Source: Bacilli bacterium (GTDB lineage: Bacteria; Bacillota; Bacilli; Tumebacillales; JAQBPP01). From it: a stretch of DNA of 5,431 nt. Shown piece by piece: positions 1 through 5,431 of the stretch (positions within the stretch are counted from its first letter, which is position 1; each line of letters begins with the position of its first letter). The notes beneath the pieces were generated by a model. The model was given only the letters and a program-made list of their open reading frames with translations. It made no database searches and was not told the origin of the DNA. Both the position numbers and the translations under genes were made by a program. The DNA is taken from positions 1 through 5,431 of the forward strand of contig JAQBPP010000124.1 of assembly GCA_028287455.1 (NCBI GenBank). Direction: 5' to 3'.

Positions 1-560
1 CGTTTGGCAGCTGCATCACGTTCCCGTTCCAGTTGGACGCCAACGGTGAGCATTCCAGGCTTGCTTGCGGTCAATCGAATGATGATCGCCTGATCGATAC
101 TGCTAGCAAAGTACTCTCGTGTATATTGAACACCATCTACTTCATAATCAACGCAAGCAACTGCTCGTTTTAAATCCAGCCATCTGTGGTAGGATTGAAC
201 TTGCTGTGCTTCCACTGCCGGGAAGTTTAATAACAGGTTGCCTAGTGGTTCATAGGGTTTCACTCGTTTCGGAACACCTAACAACATGTCTTCTGCAATC
301 TCAGAAGCTTCTGCCACCTTTCCTTGCACAACCAATTGTCTAACCAAGGAGAGCGATTCAAGCGCCTGCGAATTGTTCGTATCCCGGTATCCACCACTCC
401 AGATCGTTTCTTCATTTAGTTGAAGTTTCTCGTCAGTGAGTCCCCCGAAGATCATCGCTCCTAATCTGCCATTGCCAATTGGCATCGCGTGATCCCACTG
501 AACAGCCGGCTCACGATACCACAAACATAACTCATTTATACCGGGTGTGCTTGCAGCCAT
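1..560 (-). CDS. GH95 family glycoside hydrolase (alpha-L-fucosidase type), N-terminal part, cut by the window edge
   Basis: The 186 visible codons match the N-terminal beta-sandwich domain of GH95 enzymes, which remove alpha-1,2-linked L-fucose, or in some members alpha-L-galactose, from oligosaccharides. Diagnostic segments are LWYREPA (residues 13-19), PIGNGRLGAMIFGG (27-40), LQLNEETIWSGG (46-57), YEPLGNL (103-109), YHRWLDL (124-130) and YTREYFAS (146-153). Family members are usually about 700-800 residues, so the catalytic (alpha/alpha)6 barrel and its active-site residues lie outside the window and activity cannot be judged. No signal peptide is visible, so the enzyme probably acts in the cytoplasm on imported oligosaccharide. 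The ATG at 560 follows an AAAGGA ribosome site with 8-base spacing. That site overlaps the stop codon of the upstream ThuA gene, only 13 bases away, which suggests translational coupling. Family assignment is firm; fucose versus galactose specificity is open. Confidence 0.9.
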   Translation of the reverse strand, partial: MAASTPGINELCLWYREPAVQWDHAMPIGNGRLGAMIFGGLTDEKLQLNEETIWSGGYRDTNNSQALESLSLVRQLVVQGKVAEASEIAEDMLLGVPKRVKPYEPLGNLLLNFPAVEAQQVQSYHRWLDLKRAVACVDYEVDGVQYTREYFASSIDQAIIIRLTASKPGMLTVGVQLERERDAAAK

Positions 561-568
561 TTTTTTCG

Positions 569-574
569 TCCTTT
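569..574 (-). promoter_or_regulatory. Ribosome binding site of the GH95 gene, overlapping the ThuA stop codon
   Basis: AAAGGA begins with the last base of the ThuA gene's TGA stop codon (576-574, minus strand) and lies 8 bases before the GH95 ATG. Ribosomes finishing ThuA would stand on this site, so the two proteins are probably translationally coupled and made together. Confidence 0.7.
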
Positions 575-1248
575 CATCGATTGGTCGTTTTGCCTTCCGC
601 CGCCCAGACAAATCCCCGCGTCATTAGTGTTAAAACTGGCGGTGCTTCCACAATGTCAGCGTGATGTCCAAGCGAATTGTAAAATACATTTCCTTTTCCC
701 CAGCGTTTTGTCCATACCACAGGCATATCGACTGGACCATTTGCAGTATGCGGGCCGTCTGCAACTGGAAAACGGGTCGTAGCCAGCACTTCCACTGCTG
801 GATCGACATGCAGATAGTACTGTTCGCTTTTGACTGCAAAATCTTCCAATCCTGCTACGATTGGGCTGGAACCTTTTACAATCGTTACTGTATACTCGGT
901 TCCATCATTGCCAGGATGAGCAACCCAATTGCCCCCGGTCATAAACTGCCAGCCGGTGTGATTGCGAAACGCATCACACATACCACCGTGGCAGCCTGCC
1001 AGTCCTACTCCGCTTTCGACCGCTTCGGACACTGCGTTAAACTGCTCTTTTGTAATTTCTCCCATTGTCCAAACCGGAATAATAAGATCGAGTGCTTTAA
1101 GCTTCTCCACATCCAAAAAGGCGTCCAACTTATCCGATAATTCAACTTCAAATTCACTCTGAATAAGCGTTTTTCGAAATACTTCGGCCACCAGATCTGG
1201 CTCATGCCCTTTCCAACCACCGTATACAATTAATGCTTGTTTCGTCAT
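574..1248 (-). CDS. ThuA-domain protein (trehalose-utilisation type, glutamine amidotransferase-like fold)
   Basis: This complete 224-residue protein spans a single ThuA domain, the normal size for stand-alone members. Visible landmarks are GGWKGHEP (10-17) after the first beta strand, GLAGCHGGMCDAFR (82-95) at the position of the nucleophile elbow in related amidotransferases, GGNWVAHPG (105-113), SEQYYLHVDP (141-150), and MPVVWTKRWGKGNVFYNSLG (175-194) followed by HHADI (195-199). ThuA of Sinorhizobium is needed for use of trehalose and related disaccharides, working with a sugar dehydrogenase; the chemistry of ThuA itself is poorly defined. The protein has no signal peptide or membrane segment, so it is cytoplasmic. 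The ATG at 1248 follows GGGGTGA with 6-base spacing. It lies 26 bases after the uronate isomerase gene and 13 bases before the GH95 gene, supporting a role in sugar or glycoside processing. No ThuB-like dehydrogenase is in the window. Confidence 0.88.
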   Translation of the reverse strand: MTKQALIVYGGWKGHEPDLVAEVFRKTLIQSEFEVELSDKLDAFLDVEKLKALDLIIPVWTMGEITKEQFNAVSEAVESGVGLAGCHGGMCDAFRNHTGWQFMTGGNWVAHPGNDGTEYTVTIVKGSSPIVAGLEDFAVKSEQYYLHVDPAVEVLATTRFPVADGPHTANGPVDMPVVWTKRWGKGNVFYNSLGHHADIVEAPPVLTLMTRGFVWAAEGKTTNR

Positions 1249-1274
1249 GTCAATTCACCCCAATGTTGGATTCG

Positions 1275-2525
1275 CTAAAACTTTCTTTCCAAAAACTCCC
1301 AGAAATTGCCGCCAAACAATTTCGCCACATCTCTTTGAATGTCTTCGGAGGTCAAATTCCAGCCAGTGTCCAGTAAATCCTGGTATTTTTCGACCAGAAT
1401 TTGACCAATAATTTTCTTGGAATGCGTCCACTTATAAGCAAGTTGATCCAGAATACGCGCATCAGAATGTTGTGGAATCACGCTGACCCCTAACAATTCC
1501 AAACGCATTCTTGTGATCTCATCGATTAAACTCGGGTTATTCAGGAACCACCAGCAGCCAAATACCAATAGATTGCGGAACTTACGCGCAATTACAGCAA
1601 GTTCATGTTGGTTCTCTCTGGACAACATCGTAACCATGAATTTGTTGTGCGGAAAGTTCGCGCAAAGATATTCGACTGAAGCAGGATCTGCTTTACCCAA
1701 TGAATCTCCTGCACTGCGCAGAGCCGGATTTACTTGACGCTTCACACCGATCATCAACGCAAATGGAAGGTTGCGATTTCGGCACACTGGAAGAATGCAT
1801 TCCTCAATTAACCGATTGGTCAATGTTTGAGCCGGGAACTGGAATGTATCGGGCAAAGAAACGGCTACATAAAGCGGATTCATAAGGTCCACCCAGTCTT
1901 CCACAAACCGGCGCGCTTCACTAAGTGTTTGCGGAGTTAGATCTTCCTCGACCTGGTAACCCCATTTTTGTAAATTAAGGTGCGCGGTCGGCCAATTCAG
2001 AATCAACGGATCGATCCGCAGCGCAGAGTAAAACGGTTCAGCAGGTTTATACCCCTTCAACCAAACTTCACGCTCTGACGGGTCAAAAGGGTCATTTGTC
2101 ATCACGACAGAACGCACATTAGCTGATTTTAAAATGCGTTGAATGTAGACGTTGACATCGTTGGTATCAATTTGAGCGCGAATCTTATCGAGGTTGCGTT
2201 CGGTAGTATCTACTCCAAGCGCATGCAGTGTGGTAAGTACACCGCGACACGCTTCCGAAATCGGAGAATTCTCAACGAATAAGGTTTGCCAGATTAAATT
2301 CGCTTGTTCCGACTTGGACAGCTTAAAAAACGCATCATATTCCATAGTGCTGTAGCGCATGGTCTCCGCGATCAGATAATGATAAGTCAGCAACTCATCA
2401 ATTCCATACAACAACAAGTCGCCAAATTCTGGCGCAAATAAGTGTGTGTGAATATCGGTAATCGGGTGGTCATTAATGGTTTGCAATACTGTGCTTGCAA
2501 GATTGTCTGAAGAAATGTAACTCAT
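1275..2525 (-). CDS. Uronate isomerase, short BH0493-like clade (amidohydrolase superfamily)
   Basis: This enzyme is predicted to isomerise D-glucuronate to D-fructuronate (and D-galacturonate to D-tagaturonate), the first step of hexuronate breakdown in the cytoplasm. At 416 residues it is shorter than the roughly 470 of E. coli UxaC. It closely resembles, as I recall it, Bacillus halodurans BH0493, a structurally studied uronate isomerase. Visible features are the metal-binding HTH (H26, H28) in ITDIHTHLF, ELLTYHYLIAE with Y50, SPISEACRGVLTTL (87-100), VMTNDPFD (141-148), SALRIDPL with R170, NKFMVTMLSRENQHEL (294-309), FGCWWFLNNP (322-331), and IPQHSDAR (350-357) supplying the metal or catalytic D355 and R357. 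All expected active-site positions appear intact. The ATG at 2525 follows a perfect AGGAGG with 10-base spacing. Substrate is inferred from the homolog; a modified uronate is possible given the PhyH and GH95 neighbours. Confidence 0.9.
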   Translation of the reverse strand: MSYISSDNLASTVLQTINDHPITDIHTHLFAPEFGDLLLYGIDELLTYHYLIAETMRYSTMEYDAFFKLSKSEQANLIWQTLFVENSPISEACRGVLTTLHALGVDTTERNLDKIRAQIDTNDVNVYIQRILKSANVRSVVMTNDPFDPSEREVWLKGYKPAEPFYSALRIDPLILNWPTAHLNLQKWGYQVEEDLTPQTLSEARRFVEDWVDLMNPLYVAVSLPDTFQFPAQTLTNRLIEECILPVCRNRNLPFALMIGVKRQVNPALRSAGDSLGKADPASVEYLCANFPHNKFMVTMLSRENQHELAVIARKFRNLLVFGCWWFLNNPSLIDEITRMRLELLGVSVIPQHSDARILDQLAYKWTHSKKIIGQILVEKYQDLLDTGWNLTSEDIQRDVAKLFGGNFWEFLERKF

Positions 2526-2540
2526 GATCTAGCTGCCTCC

Positions 2541-2556
2541 TAGAATGCGCTTACTT
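2541..2556 (-). promoter_or_regulatory. Possible CcpA (cre-like) site between the PhyH and uronate isomerase genes
   Basis: Read on the minus strand, AAGTAAGCGCATTCTA fits the cre consensus WTGNNARCGNWWWCAW at all but two positions, the outer T and A, which are symmetric. It lies 16 bases upstream of the uronate isomerase start and touches its ribosome site. CcpA sites inside catabolic operons act as roadblocks in Bacillales. With two mismatches this could be chance. Confidence 0.2.
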
Positions 2557-2578
2557 CCATCGTATGAGATTCAGCGCA
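2546..2578. repeat. Short inverted repeat in the PhyH/uronate isomerase gap
   Basis: TGCGCT (2546-2551) and AGCGCA (2573-2578) can pair as a 6-base stem around a 21-base loop. It has no T-run after it, so it is not a terminator. It could weakly shape mRNA structure or processing ahead of the uronate isomerase gene, but a long loop and short stem make function doubtful. Confidence 0.2.
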
Positions 2579-2581
2579 AGT

Positions 2582-3364
2582 TCAATCTACATCCAGCAAA
2601 TATCTGGCTGCAGGAGAAATGCGATCATACGTTGATTTTCTGATATATTCACGCTGATTTAATTGCTGCTTAAACTCACGCGCCACAAAGCTTGGATGCA
2701 GCACTCGTCTGGTCTGAGAAGTTCTGTTTAGTGTTCCCCCATGCCAAAGGTGCACATTGTAGGCAAACACAGCGCCCGCTTTTGCAATGACCAATTGTTC
2801 TTCCGGGTGAGCTGCTTGGGTATCCTGCATGTAATCCGCAGGTCTGCCCGCCAATTTATGGGTGCCTGGTACAAAACGAGTCGCACCATTTTCCACAGTA
2901 AAATCGTCCAGCAGCCAAATTGTATTAATCGCGTGGTAAGGCTCGTTTTCCTCGCGGCCTTTCCAGTCCGAATGCATACCCTGATGTCCCTGTCCCGGCA
3001 GCGCGTCACGGCCGTTGATGGAGTGCAGCTTGAACGCGCGACCAATCACGTGGTAGGCCACTGCAAGCAGCTTAGGATGCGTATAGCAAAGATCAAATGC
3101 CTCGCCTTTATTCACGAGGTCGGACAGCCTTCTGGCACCCGCCTCCTGATGAAACTCAGTGCCGGCACTATTGCCTTCTTTTTCCATTAATTCCTCGTAC
3201 TTGTTACGCAATTTCTCCAGCGTTTCCTGATCAATCAAATCATGAAAAACCACATATCCTTGTTCGTCGAGCGCGTGTTTTTCATCTGCAGTCAGTGTTG
3301 ATTCTGTCACGCCTAAAGCTGCTAAAGCTTCTTCGATCGCAGTAATTTTACCCTGTTGTGTCAC
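2582..3364 (-). CDS. Phytanoyl-CoA dioxygenase (PhyH) family Fe(II)/2-oxoglutarate-dependent oxygenase
   Basis: This 260-residue protein has the PhyH-type double-stranded beta-helix fold. The iron-binding triad is visible as H131 and D133 in QGMHSDW and H208 in LWHGGTLN. R219 or R220 in QTRRVLHPSF is the likely 2-oxoglutarate anchor. Other family segments are LDEQGYVVFHDLID (32-45), AINTIWLLDDFTVENGATRF (145-164) and VPGTHK (165-170). Such enzymes couple decarboxylation of 2-oxoglutarate to oxidation of a second substrate, often hydroxylation. Bacterial members act on many small molecules, and the name does not imply a fatty acyl-CoA substrate. The start is a GTG at 3364, chosen because GGGAGGG lies 6 bases upstream and the next in-frame ATG is at residue 60, after the start of the fold. 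It sits between the transporter gene (63-base gap) and the uronate isomerase gene (56-base gap), so the substrate may be a sugar or uronate derivative. The substrate cannot be read from sequence. Confidence 0.88.
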   Translation of the reverse strand: MTQQGKITAIEEALAALGVTESTLTADEKHALDEQGYVVFHDLIDQETLEKLRNKYEELMEKEGNSAGTEFHQEAGARRLSDLVNKGEAFDLCYTHPKLLAVAYHVIGRAFKLHSINGRDALPGQGHQGMHSDWKGREENEPYHAINTIWLLDDFTVENGATRFVPGTHKLAGRPADYMQDTQAAHPEEQLVIAKAGAVFAYNVHLWHGGTLNRTSQTRRVLHPSFVAREFKQQLNQREYIRKSTYDRISPAARYLLDVD

Positions 3365-3370
3365 CGCTTA

Positions 3371-3377
3371 CCCTCCC
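3371..3377 (-). promoter_or_regulatory. Ribosome binding site deciding the GTG start of the PhyH gene
   Basis: GGGAGGG on the minus strand ends 6 bases before the GTG at 3364. No in-frame ATG lies nearby, so this site is the main reason for accepting the non-ATG start. The rest of the 63-base gap to the transporter gene shows no convincing promoter or terminator. Confidence 0.8.
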
Positions 3378-3427
3378 GTTACATCACTGCCATAAGTCTA
3401 CTTCCATTTCTGCAAAAAGAATAGTTT

Positions 3428-4774
3428 TTATTGCGCAAAACTGTTGGCACCAGCGGTCGTCTCCACCGGACGAGCGACTAAGAAAGACGATACCAACGCC
3501 GCAATGCTGATGACCAGACCAAATTGGAAAAGATGCTGGATTCCCACCACTACCGTTTCAGCATGGATTAGAAATGTACCCATGATAGTTACGCCAATCG
3601 CGGTTCCTAAATTTCGTGAGAACATTTGCAGAGAAGTCGATACCCCTTTTTGATTCGCCTCGACCAATTGTTGACAAGCTATGACAGCAGTAGTAAGCAG
3701 CAGCCCATATGCAAATCCTTGTACGAACATCGCAGCAAATAAATACCAAAATCCTGATTCAGCAGTGATCAAAGCCAGCATGAGCGCTCCAAGCACCAAT
3801 ACGATGTTTCCCGCAATAATTGGCAGTCGATAGCCGAATCTCATAATCCATTTACCTACTGGCACAGCAGCCAGCATCCAGCCTGCAGATGAACCCACTA
3901 GCACCAGGCCGCTCACGTACAAACTATCTCCAGTTACTTTCTGCAGGAACAAAGGAAGATAACTGCCAGTGCCAAATAGAGCGGTGCATGCCAAAAAGGT
4001 ATTGATGATGATCCAGGAGACCGTTCGGTTTTTAAACAGGGACAGTGGGATTACGGGAGATGCTTGCCTTCGCTCGTAGAAAACGAACAACGCAAGAAAC
4101 ACGATGCCTGCAATCGCGAAAATTAGTTGATGGCTTGATACGACGGTATCCATGAGTAAAAGACTTATTGCGACTGTAAAAATAGCTGCACCGATATAAT
4201 CGACTGATACTTTGTGCGCGGTATAAACATCTTTATACCTGGTCAACAGAGCCAAAGTGATGATTCCCAAAGGAATATTGATGTAGAAAATCCAGCGCCA
4301 GGAGGCATTGGAAACAAGGAAAGAACCCAAGAGCGGGCCTAACACCGCGGATAATCCCCACATGGAAGTAAACAACGCCTGGATTTTCCCACGCTGTTCG
4401 ACAGAAAACAAGTCACCCGCAATCACCACGGCAATCGGTATGATTCCCCCTGCTCCAATGCCTTGTAAAGCTCGATAGATAATTAACTGAACCATCGTCT
4501 GAGCCATCCCGGACAAGAGTGAACCCAACATAAACAAAATGACGCTTAGCCCAAATACTCGCTTGCGTCCATAGATATCGGACAACCTGCCGTAGATCGG
4601 AGCCGTTACGGTGCTAATGATCATATAGGAAGCAAATACCCAGGCATAGAGATTGAACTCGTGCAACTCTTTTGCAATTATCGGCATTGTAGTGTTCATG
4701 ATCGTACTATCCATTGACGCAATAAGCATTGCAATTACGATGCTAGCCAGTACTGGAAAACGCCTACCATTCAT
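3428..4774 (-). CDS. DHA2 family (EmrB/QacA-like) MFS transporter
   Basis: This is an integral membrane transporter of 448 residues with about 14 predicted hydrophobic segments, as expected for the drug:H+ antiporter-2 family. Visible motifs are the family D1 motif MDSTIMNTTMP (21-31) in helix 1, motif A GRLSDIYGRKRVF (62-74) in the loop between helices 2 and 3, motif B RALQGIGAGG (101-110), antiporter motif C GLSAVLGPLLGSFL (140-153) in helix 5, and WRWIFYINIPLG (159-170). Known members mostly export drugs or metabolites using the proton gradient. Its position as first gene of an apparent sugar-catabolic operon leaves open a role in exporting a toxic intermediate or moving the operon's own substrate. 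The ATG at 4774 follows GGTGAG with 6-base spacing. Its promoter must lie in the divergent region upstream. The family is certain; the substrate and the direction of transport are not. Confidence 0.93.
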   Translation of the reverse strand: MNGRRFPVLASIVIAMLIASMDSTIMNTTMPIIAKELHEFNLYAWVFASYMIISTVTAPIYGRLSDIYGRKRVFGLSVILFMLGSLLSGMAQTMVQLIIYRALQGIGAGGIIPIAVVIAGDLFSVEQRGKIQALFTSMWGLSAVLGPLLGSFLVSNASWRWIFYINIPLGIITLALLTRYKDVYTAHKVSVDYIGAAIFTVAISLLLMDTVVSSHQLIFAIAGIVFLALFVFYERRQASPVIPLSLFKNRTVSWIIINTFLACTALFGTGSYLPLFLQKVTGDSLYVSGLVLVGSSAGWMLAAVPVGKWIMRFGYRLPIIAGNIVLVLGALMLALITAESGFWYLFAAMFVQGFAYGLLLTTAVIACQQLVEANQKGVSTSLQMFSRNLGTAIGVTIMGTFLIHAETVVVGIQHLFQFGLVISIAALVSSFLVARPVETTAGANSFAQ

Positions 4775-4808
4775 TAACAGCTCACCAATCCTATCTCTAC
4801 ACCTTTTA

Positions 4809-4837
4809 TTTACAACTAACTCTATTGGGGGTACAAT
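4809..4837 (+). promoter_or_regulatory. Sigma-A type promoter for the rightward MFS gene
   Basis: TTTACA (4809-4814) and TACAAT (4832-4837) are separated by exactly 17 bases; each differs from consensus at one position. Transcription would begin near 4844, leaving a leader of about 45 bases before the TTG start at 4889. This is the best promoter match in the divergent region and points correctly at the YbfB-type gene. It is read by eye only. Confidence 0.65.
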
Positions 4838-4850
4838 TCCTAATTGTCAA
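4822..4850 (-). promoter_or_regulatory. Possible promoter for the leftward five-gene operon
   Basis: On the minus strand a perfect -35 hexamer TTGACA occupies 4850-4845. The -10 is unclear. CAATAG lies at 17-base spacing but matches consensus poorly, while TAGAGT (4824-4819) matches better but at 20-base spacing. A weak promoter that needs an activator would fit this pattern. No better leftward candidate was seen in the 114-base gap, and the operon needs a start here or further upstream. Confidence 0.35.
4833..4847. promoter_or_regulatory. Perfect inverted repeat, candidate operator shared by the divergent genes
   Basis: ACAATT (4833-4838) and AATTGT (4842-4847) are perfect reverse complements separated by CCT. 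The repeat overlaps five of six bases of the rightward -10 box, covers the predicted rightward transcription start, and overlaps three bases of the leftward TTGACA. This placement is typical of a dimeric repressor site. No regulator gene is in the window, so the binding protein is unknown. The arms are short and AT-rich, so a chance match is possible. Confidence 0.45.
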
Positions 4851-4888
4851 ATCCAACCAGATTCACATTTAGAAAGGTTGGGACCATT

Positions 4889-5431
4889 TTGCATACAAAA
4901 ATCAACAGAAACATTCAACTTGGTTCAACCAGAACTTTAATTGCGGGATTTGTGGTGCTCATGATTGCAATGGGCATCGGCCGCTTTTCCTATACTTCGA
5001 TCCTTCCGCTCATGCAGGCGCAAGTACATCTTTCAGTTACGCAAGCCAGTTACCTAGCCTCGAGCAACTACCTGGGATATCTGATTGGTGGATTTGGAGC
5101 AGGCTTGATCCGATGGGGAACAAAAAGAGCCTTCAATCTACGGACTCAAATCATGATGAGCATTGTTACGACTGGTCTGATGGGGCTAAGCTCTTCGTTC
5201 TCCATTTGGATGATTTTGCGGCTTCTATCGGGTATTAGCAGCGGTCTAATTTTTGTACTAGCTTCCAGCCTGGTACTGGATGCTTTATTAAATGACAATC
5301 GGGCAAAGTGGATCGGGATATTTTACGGCGGGGTAGGTGCCGGGATTGCAATGACCGGGTTAATGGTGCCAGTTTTAAACGCCTACTCGTGGAGAGGCGC
5401 ATGGGTGGGCCTCATGTTGATCGGTTTTGTG
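4889..5431 (+). CDS. YbfB/YjiJ-type MFS transporter, N-terminal half, cut by the window edge
   Basis: The 181 visible codons run open to the right edge and encode the first helices of an MFS protein of the YbfB/YjiJ group, whose full length is usually near 400 residues. Signature segments are MGIGRFSYTSILPLMQ (28-43), SYLASSNYLGYLIGG (54-68), RLLSGISSGLIFVLASS (111-127), YGGVGAGIAMTGL (146-158) and SWRGAW (167-172). Members are membrane transporters of mostly unknown substrate. I chose the TTG at 4889, giving MHTKINRN before helix 1, because AGAAAGG lies about 11 bases upstream and the first in-frame ATG (4961) is inside helix 1. An earlier in-frame TTG at 4844 coincides with the predicted transcription start, so it is unlikely. 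The gene diverges from the five-gene operon and has its own promoter. Its function is not recognisable beyond family level. Confidence 0.87.
   Translation, partial: MHTKINRNIQLGSTRTLIAGFVVLMIAMGIGRFSYTSILPLMQAQVHLSVTQASYLASSNYLGYLIGGFGAGLIRWGTKRAFNLRTQIMMSIVTTGLMGLSSSFSIWMILRLLSGISSGLIFVLASSLVLDALLNDNRAKWIGIFYGGVGAGIAMTGLMVPVLNAYSWRGAWVGLMLIGFV

Larger units (their letters stand above)
4775..4888. other. Divergent intergenic region between the two MFS genes
   Basis: This 114-base stretch is the only sizeable non-coding DNA in the window. It holds the rightward promoter, the inverted repeat, the leftward TTGACA, the ribosome site of the DHA2 gene (GGTGAG, at 4786-4781 on the minus strand) and that of the YbfB-type gene (AGAAAGG, 4871-4877). 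I see no riboswitch-like structure, terminator or small gene in it. Confidence 0.8.

Noticed and set aside
119..343. 74-codon open frame on the plus strand
   Set aside because: It is antisense to the GH95 N-terminal domain, which carries several conserved motifs on the other strand.
661..1140. 159-codon open frame on the plus strand
   Set aside because: It lies wholly opposite the well-supported ThuA gene, matches no family I recognise, has a cysteine- and histidine-rich composition typical of antisense shadows, and has no convincing ribosome site.
2741..3190. 149-codon open frame on the plus strand
   Set aside because: It lies antisense to the PhyH gene, whose iron-binding motifs are clear. 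Its product has no recognisable domain.
3358..3373. Second cre-like sequence at the start of the PhyH gene
   Set aside because: GGGTAAGCGGTGACAC has the AGCG core but four mismatches to the cre consensus, and overlaps the ribosome site and GTG start, which explain most of its bases.
3365..3427. Possible promoter or terminator between the DHA2 and PhyH genes
   Set aside because: No stable hairpin followed by a T-run and no hexamer pair at acceptable spacing was found, so the gap is treated as internal to the operon.
4653..4940. 95-codon open frame on the plus strand across the divergent region
   Set aside because: It starts antisense to the DHA2 gene, runs through the promoter region and ends inside the YbfB-type gene in a different frame. 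Its hydrophobic start is only the complement of a transmembrane segment.

Overview
The window looks like chromosomal DNA from a Gram-positive Bacillota species, probably of the order Bacillales. The evidence is strong Shine-Dalgarno sites (AGGAGG, GGGAGGG, GGTGAG), GTG and TTG starts beside ATG, a sigma-A type promoter, moderate base composition, and a uronate isomerase that closely resembles my recollection of Bacillus halodurans BH0493. The genus cannot be fixed from the sequence. The window is almost entirely coding: six protein genes, no RNA genes, no mobile elements and no CRISPR.

Five genes lie on the minus strand and read leftward from about 4774 to the left edge, with gaps of only 13 to 63 bases and no visible terminator, so they are probably one operon. 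In transcription order they are: a DHA2-type (EmrB/QacA-like) major facilitator transporter (4774-3428), a phytanoyl-CoA dioxygenase (PhyH) family Fe(II)/2-oxoglutarate oxygenase (3364-2582), a BH0493-type uronate isomerase of the amidohydrolase superfamily (2525-1275), a ThuA-domain protein (1248-574), and the N-terminal quarter of a family GH95 glycoside hydrolase (560 to the left edge). The GH95 gene is cut off by the window edge.

A sixth gene diverges to the right from 4889: the first 181 codons of a YbfB/YjiJ-type MFS transporter, cut by the right edge. The 114-base divergent region carries a good sigma-A promoter for this gene (TTTACA, 17 bases, TACAAT). A perfect inverted repeat (ACAATT-CCT-AATTGT) overlaps its -10 box, and on the opposite strand a TTGACA hexamer overlaps the repeat. 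A single regulator could therefore control both directions.

Taken together, the operon looks like a module for intracellular breakdown of a fucose- or L-galactose-containing, uronate-containing plant or algal oligosaccharide. The transporter would move a substrate or product, GH95 would remove the alpha-L-sugar in the cytoplasm, the uronate isomerase would feed the released uronic acid into the hexuronate pathway, and the PhyH and ThuA proteins would carry out undefined oxidative or sugar-processing steps. The individual families are recognised with good confidence; the joint pathway is inference.
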